In this document: piece after piece, positions 59,383 through 64,000 of the stretch | Numbering within the stretch: the first letter of the stretch is position 1 | Layout: each line of letters opens with the position of its first letter | NCBI RefSeq assembly: GCF_000715075.1 | Contig: NC_134103.1 | Coordinates: forward strand, 75,331,519 to 75,395,518 | DNA from: Nicotiana tabacum | Taxonomy: Eukaryota > Streptophyta > Magnoliopsida > Solanales > Solanaceae | Direction: 5' to 3' | Length of the DNA stretch: 64,000 nucleotides | Made by a program: the position numbers and the translations under genes | Notes under the pieces: generated by a model | Told to the model about the DNA's origin: nothing | The model's database searches: none | The model's input: only the letters and a program-made list of their open reading frames with translations

Positions 59383-61132
59383 TCGACCATTTTAACTACC
59401 TTTGTTGGCTAAGTCTTCCTTGGAGGATCTGTATAACTATTGCTTTTGCAAGCAAAGTCTTCATGTGGACGAAACGAATCAGACTTGCAGAGTAATATTG
59501 CCAGTGAAACAACCTCGACATTGCACGATGGTGTGCTTGGAGGAGAATATCTTCCAAGAGATCAAGGGTTTTTGCTCATTGCAGCACTCGTAAAAGCAAT
59601 GCCTCTTGATCCATTTTTCAAGACCAAGGGATGAAGGCTAATGAAAGCTAAGTGCGAAGATTTAACGTTTGCTTGTGCTCAGCTCCTAATGTTGTAGCAA
59701 ACTGTATACACGCCCTTCATCAAAATCTGAGTCATTTTGTACAAAAGAGATTTTGCCGAGCTCGAGCCTTTGGGGGTTCCTGTGTATCGATATGGCCAGA
59801 AGTATTATGCCTCTTTTCAATTATTTGATGATTAAAGGTCCGTATTAGATAATCCTCATTAATTATATAAGAGCAGTGAGTAAAGTGAATGTAGTTTCTG
59901 ACTTTCTGTAATCAATTTGCAATCACTTGCATTGTAAGTCATATGTTGCAATAAAAAGCTGTTTTACATATAATCAGCCAACACGATAACATTTAGATTC
60001 ATATTCTAGAATAAAGCTATAAAGCAACATATCCCGTGCTATAAAGCAATCTCGATGTTCTATCCCGTGCTAATGCAAATGTTCTTACTTTTTTTCTGAT
60101 AACTGAAAAATCCACTGCGAATTGACTGATCACAGTCCAATAATGCTCACAGCTTTGGAACCTGAGGGAGCATAGATCTATCTTGCTCTCACTTAAATTC
60201 CAGACTTCAGTCAGTTGCAAAGGTTTGAACTTGTCGAGTGTGCCTAATCCATACTTATGCACTACATCCTTACCATTGAGCCAAATTTCTGGCCCCGTCC
60301 CTACTGTTTGTATGTGGCTATGCAATATACTTACATTTTACTACTCTGTTGGTGGCACTATTGAGATCATCCCATGCAGTGCAGTGCGCTGGGACTCCCG
60401 AATACACTATACTTTGTATCGGATACTAATAATAGGTTGGACCGAGTTACGGTAGAGATAGTTCACTCTATTCTTTCTTCTTTGACGACTCATTTGATGG
60501 GCAGAAAGGCAGGGCATAAAGAAAACAAGATAAAACATAAGCAGTATGAACAAGATTGCAATACCCCACGGACATACTCTGCCACTTTGTTTATAACCAA
60601 AGTTGTTTTCCTAAGGTTGATATGGAGGCCAGAAATTCAATCTCCAAAGAACTACACTTGTAGTCTTACAAGGGTGGTATCAGAGTATATGCTTTGAGCA
60701 TGGATTCTCCCTAACCTACTTTTCCTCTCAGAACTAAGGTGGCCTCGAGCATCTGAAACCAAATTGTAGTTTAAGTTTAAAAAAAACAGAAAATGAACTC
60801 CTCAACCATAATTCACAATCCTCAGTCACATTTGAAGTATAGGCACTTTTTTTTTGTTTGGGGGGTGGGGGGGGGGGGTGGCGGGGAATGGCTATGCACT
60901 ATAGGCATCCAACACAACCCAACCCTGCTAATAAAAACACCGTGAAGCTCACCATTTTGCTACCAGTGTGTTATTAAATGTGATGGATGAGAAGTAAGTT
61001 ACAAATGAAGAGTTGGAAAGTTATCAAAATTCCATGAGACAAAACTCACTCTTAAATTGGTCATCTGATCCTTCTGGCACTGGTATTTCTGTAAGCCATT
61101 TATTTTCCACGACGACAACCCATGACAAATGA
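59383..61132. other. Tail-to-tail interval between the Urb2 and TPI genes
   Basis: The first part is the Urb2 3' UTR; a polyadenylation-like AATAAA lies at about 59950. Short frames (59402-59593, 60183-60455, 60374-60697) have no family resemblance. A poly(G)-rich tract lies at about 60857-60890. The last part would be the 3' UTR of the leftward TPI gene. Confidence 0.5.
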
Positions 61133-63424
<2,292 letters not shown>

Positions 63425-64000
63425 CTACAGATGTTAAAGAAAATATATTAGAAAGTGAATAAAAGTTAAATTAACAGAAGAGTAATCAGCCCCACGCTTG
63501 ATTTATTACATATTTTGAAGTCAAACGTAATGACCAATGAAAAAATTATGCTCCCTGCCAGCCATTACCTAAAGAACCATGTCTTCTTTTCTGGGTGGGG
63601 ATCAGGGGGAGGGGGAAAAGCAGTTCAAAGGTCATAGTTTGATGACTATACAACACACCGCATGGAATACAAAAAAAGTATATCGACCTGAAATCCGACA
63701 CAGTAAGAACTCCAAAATCCTAGAGTCAAGTCTCAAGACAACCATAACCATACGGAGAACACAAAGAGAGACTTCCGTCAGAACTGCCGAGTCATGCAGG
63801 CTCTAATATTGGTCAAAATCTAGTTAAGACTTGCTTATTCAAACATAGAAGAAAACAGATGTTAGATGCACCTTGGAAGGAACCAAATCAATTAGAACTA
63901 AGCTGGGTCAGGTTAAGGAAGATAAACTTGTGGATAGATTCATTAGCCATCTCGTCACTCCTCTACCGGAGAAATTGTCATTGAGCTCCCTTTATGTTAA
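63425..64000 (-). other. Intron of the TPI gene running off the window
   Basis: No further TPI exon is seen up to the edge. The next upstream exon, expected to end in phase 2 just before the VEQLKDLG segment, must lie beyond 64000. A purine-rich (GGGGGAGGGGGAAAAG) tract lies at about 63604-63620. Confidence 0.6.

Noticed and set aside
60652..60690. GGTGGTATCAGAGT as a primer binding site of another LTR element
   Set aside because: No LTR end or paired repeat is found beside it.

Overview
This window is nuclear DNA from a flowering plant, most likely a Solanaceae species and plausibly Nicotiana. The evidence is AT-rich intergenic DNA, GT-AG introns, plant-only families (a SAUR protein and an X-intrinsic aquaporin with the NPARC signature) and transposons of types common in Solanaceae. 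Six genes can be supported. They are a SAUR gene (+, 1046-1384), an XIP aquaporin (-, 12302-10823, three exons), an ERD2-like ER lumen receptor family gene (-, 23787-18741, six exons), a large Urb2/Npa2-type ribosome biogenesis gene (+, 48663-59382, ten exons, 2075 codons before the stop), and the 3' part of a plastid-type triosephosphate isomerase gene (-, 63424-61133, running off the right edge). A weakly supported two-exon coding trace (-, 47115-46396) lies head-to-head with the Urb2 gene. Exon joins were worked out by hand from splice sites and reading phase. The five main genes assemble without frameshifts.

Layout. 1-1.4 kb: SAUR gene. 1.9-7.75 kb: a fold-back element, an LTR fragment, and a 5'-truncated RTE-like LINE (-) whose 3' UTR is split by a 2.2-kb solo LTR. 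7.8-10.8 kb: mostly unassigned, with one hAT-like non-autonomous element. 10.8-12.3 kb: XIP gene. 12.6-14.9 kb: several MITEs. 15-18.7 kb: nothing recognisable. 18.7-23.8 kb: ERD2-like gene, with a hAT-type element inserted about 65 bp upstream of its TATA box. 23.9-26.5 kb: two adjacent hAT-type elements, one with a nested TTA-flanked MITE. 27.3-37.8 kb: one 10.5-kb LTR retrotransposon (-) with LTRs of about 3.1 kb, a primer binding site, a polypurine tract and a 4.2-kb interior with no recognisable protein, which is a LARD-like architecture. 38-43.6 kb: an 87-bp minisatellite and a decayed copia element (-). 44.3-44.8 kb: a Mutator-like MITE with palindromes. 46.4-59.4 kb: the head-to-head promoter region and the Urb2 gene. 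59.4-64 kb: tail-to-tail spacing to the TPI gene.

The genes are unrelated housekeeping or regulatory genes and do not form a pathway or cluster. The informative content is the order of transposon insertions, which can be read from intact target-site duplications, plus two splice-site oddities: a NAGNAG acceptor in XIP and a tandem-duplicated acceptor in TPI. No CRISPR array, operon or phage-like system is present, and none would be expected in plant nuclear DNA.
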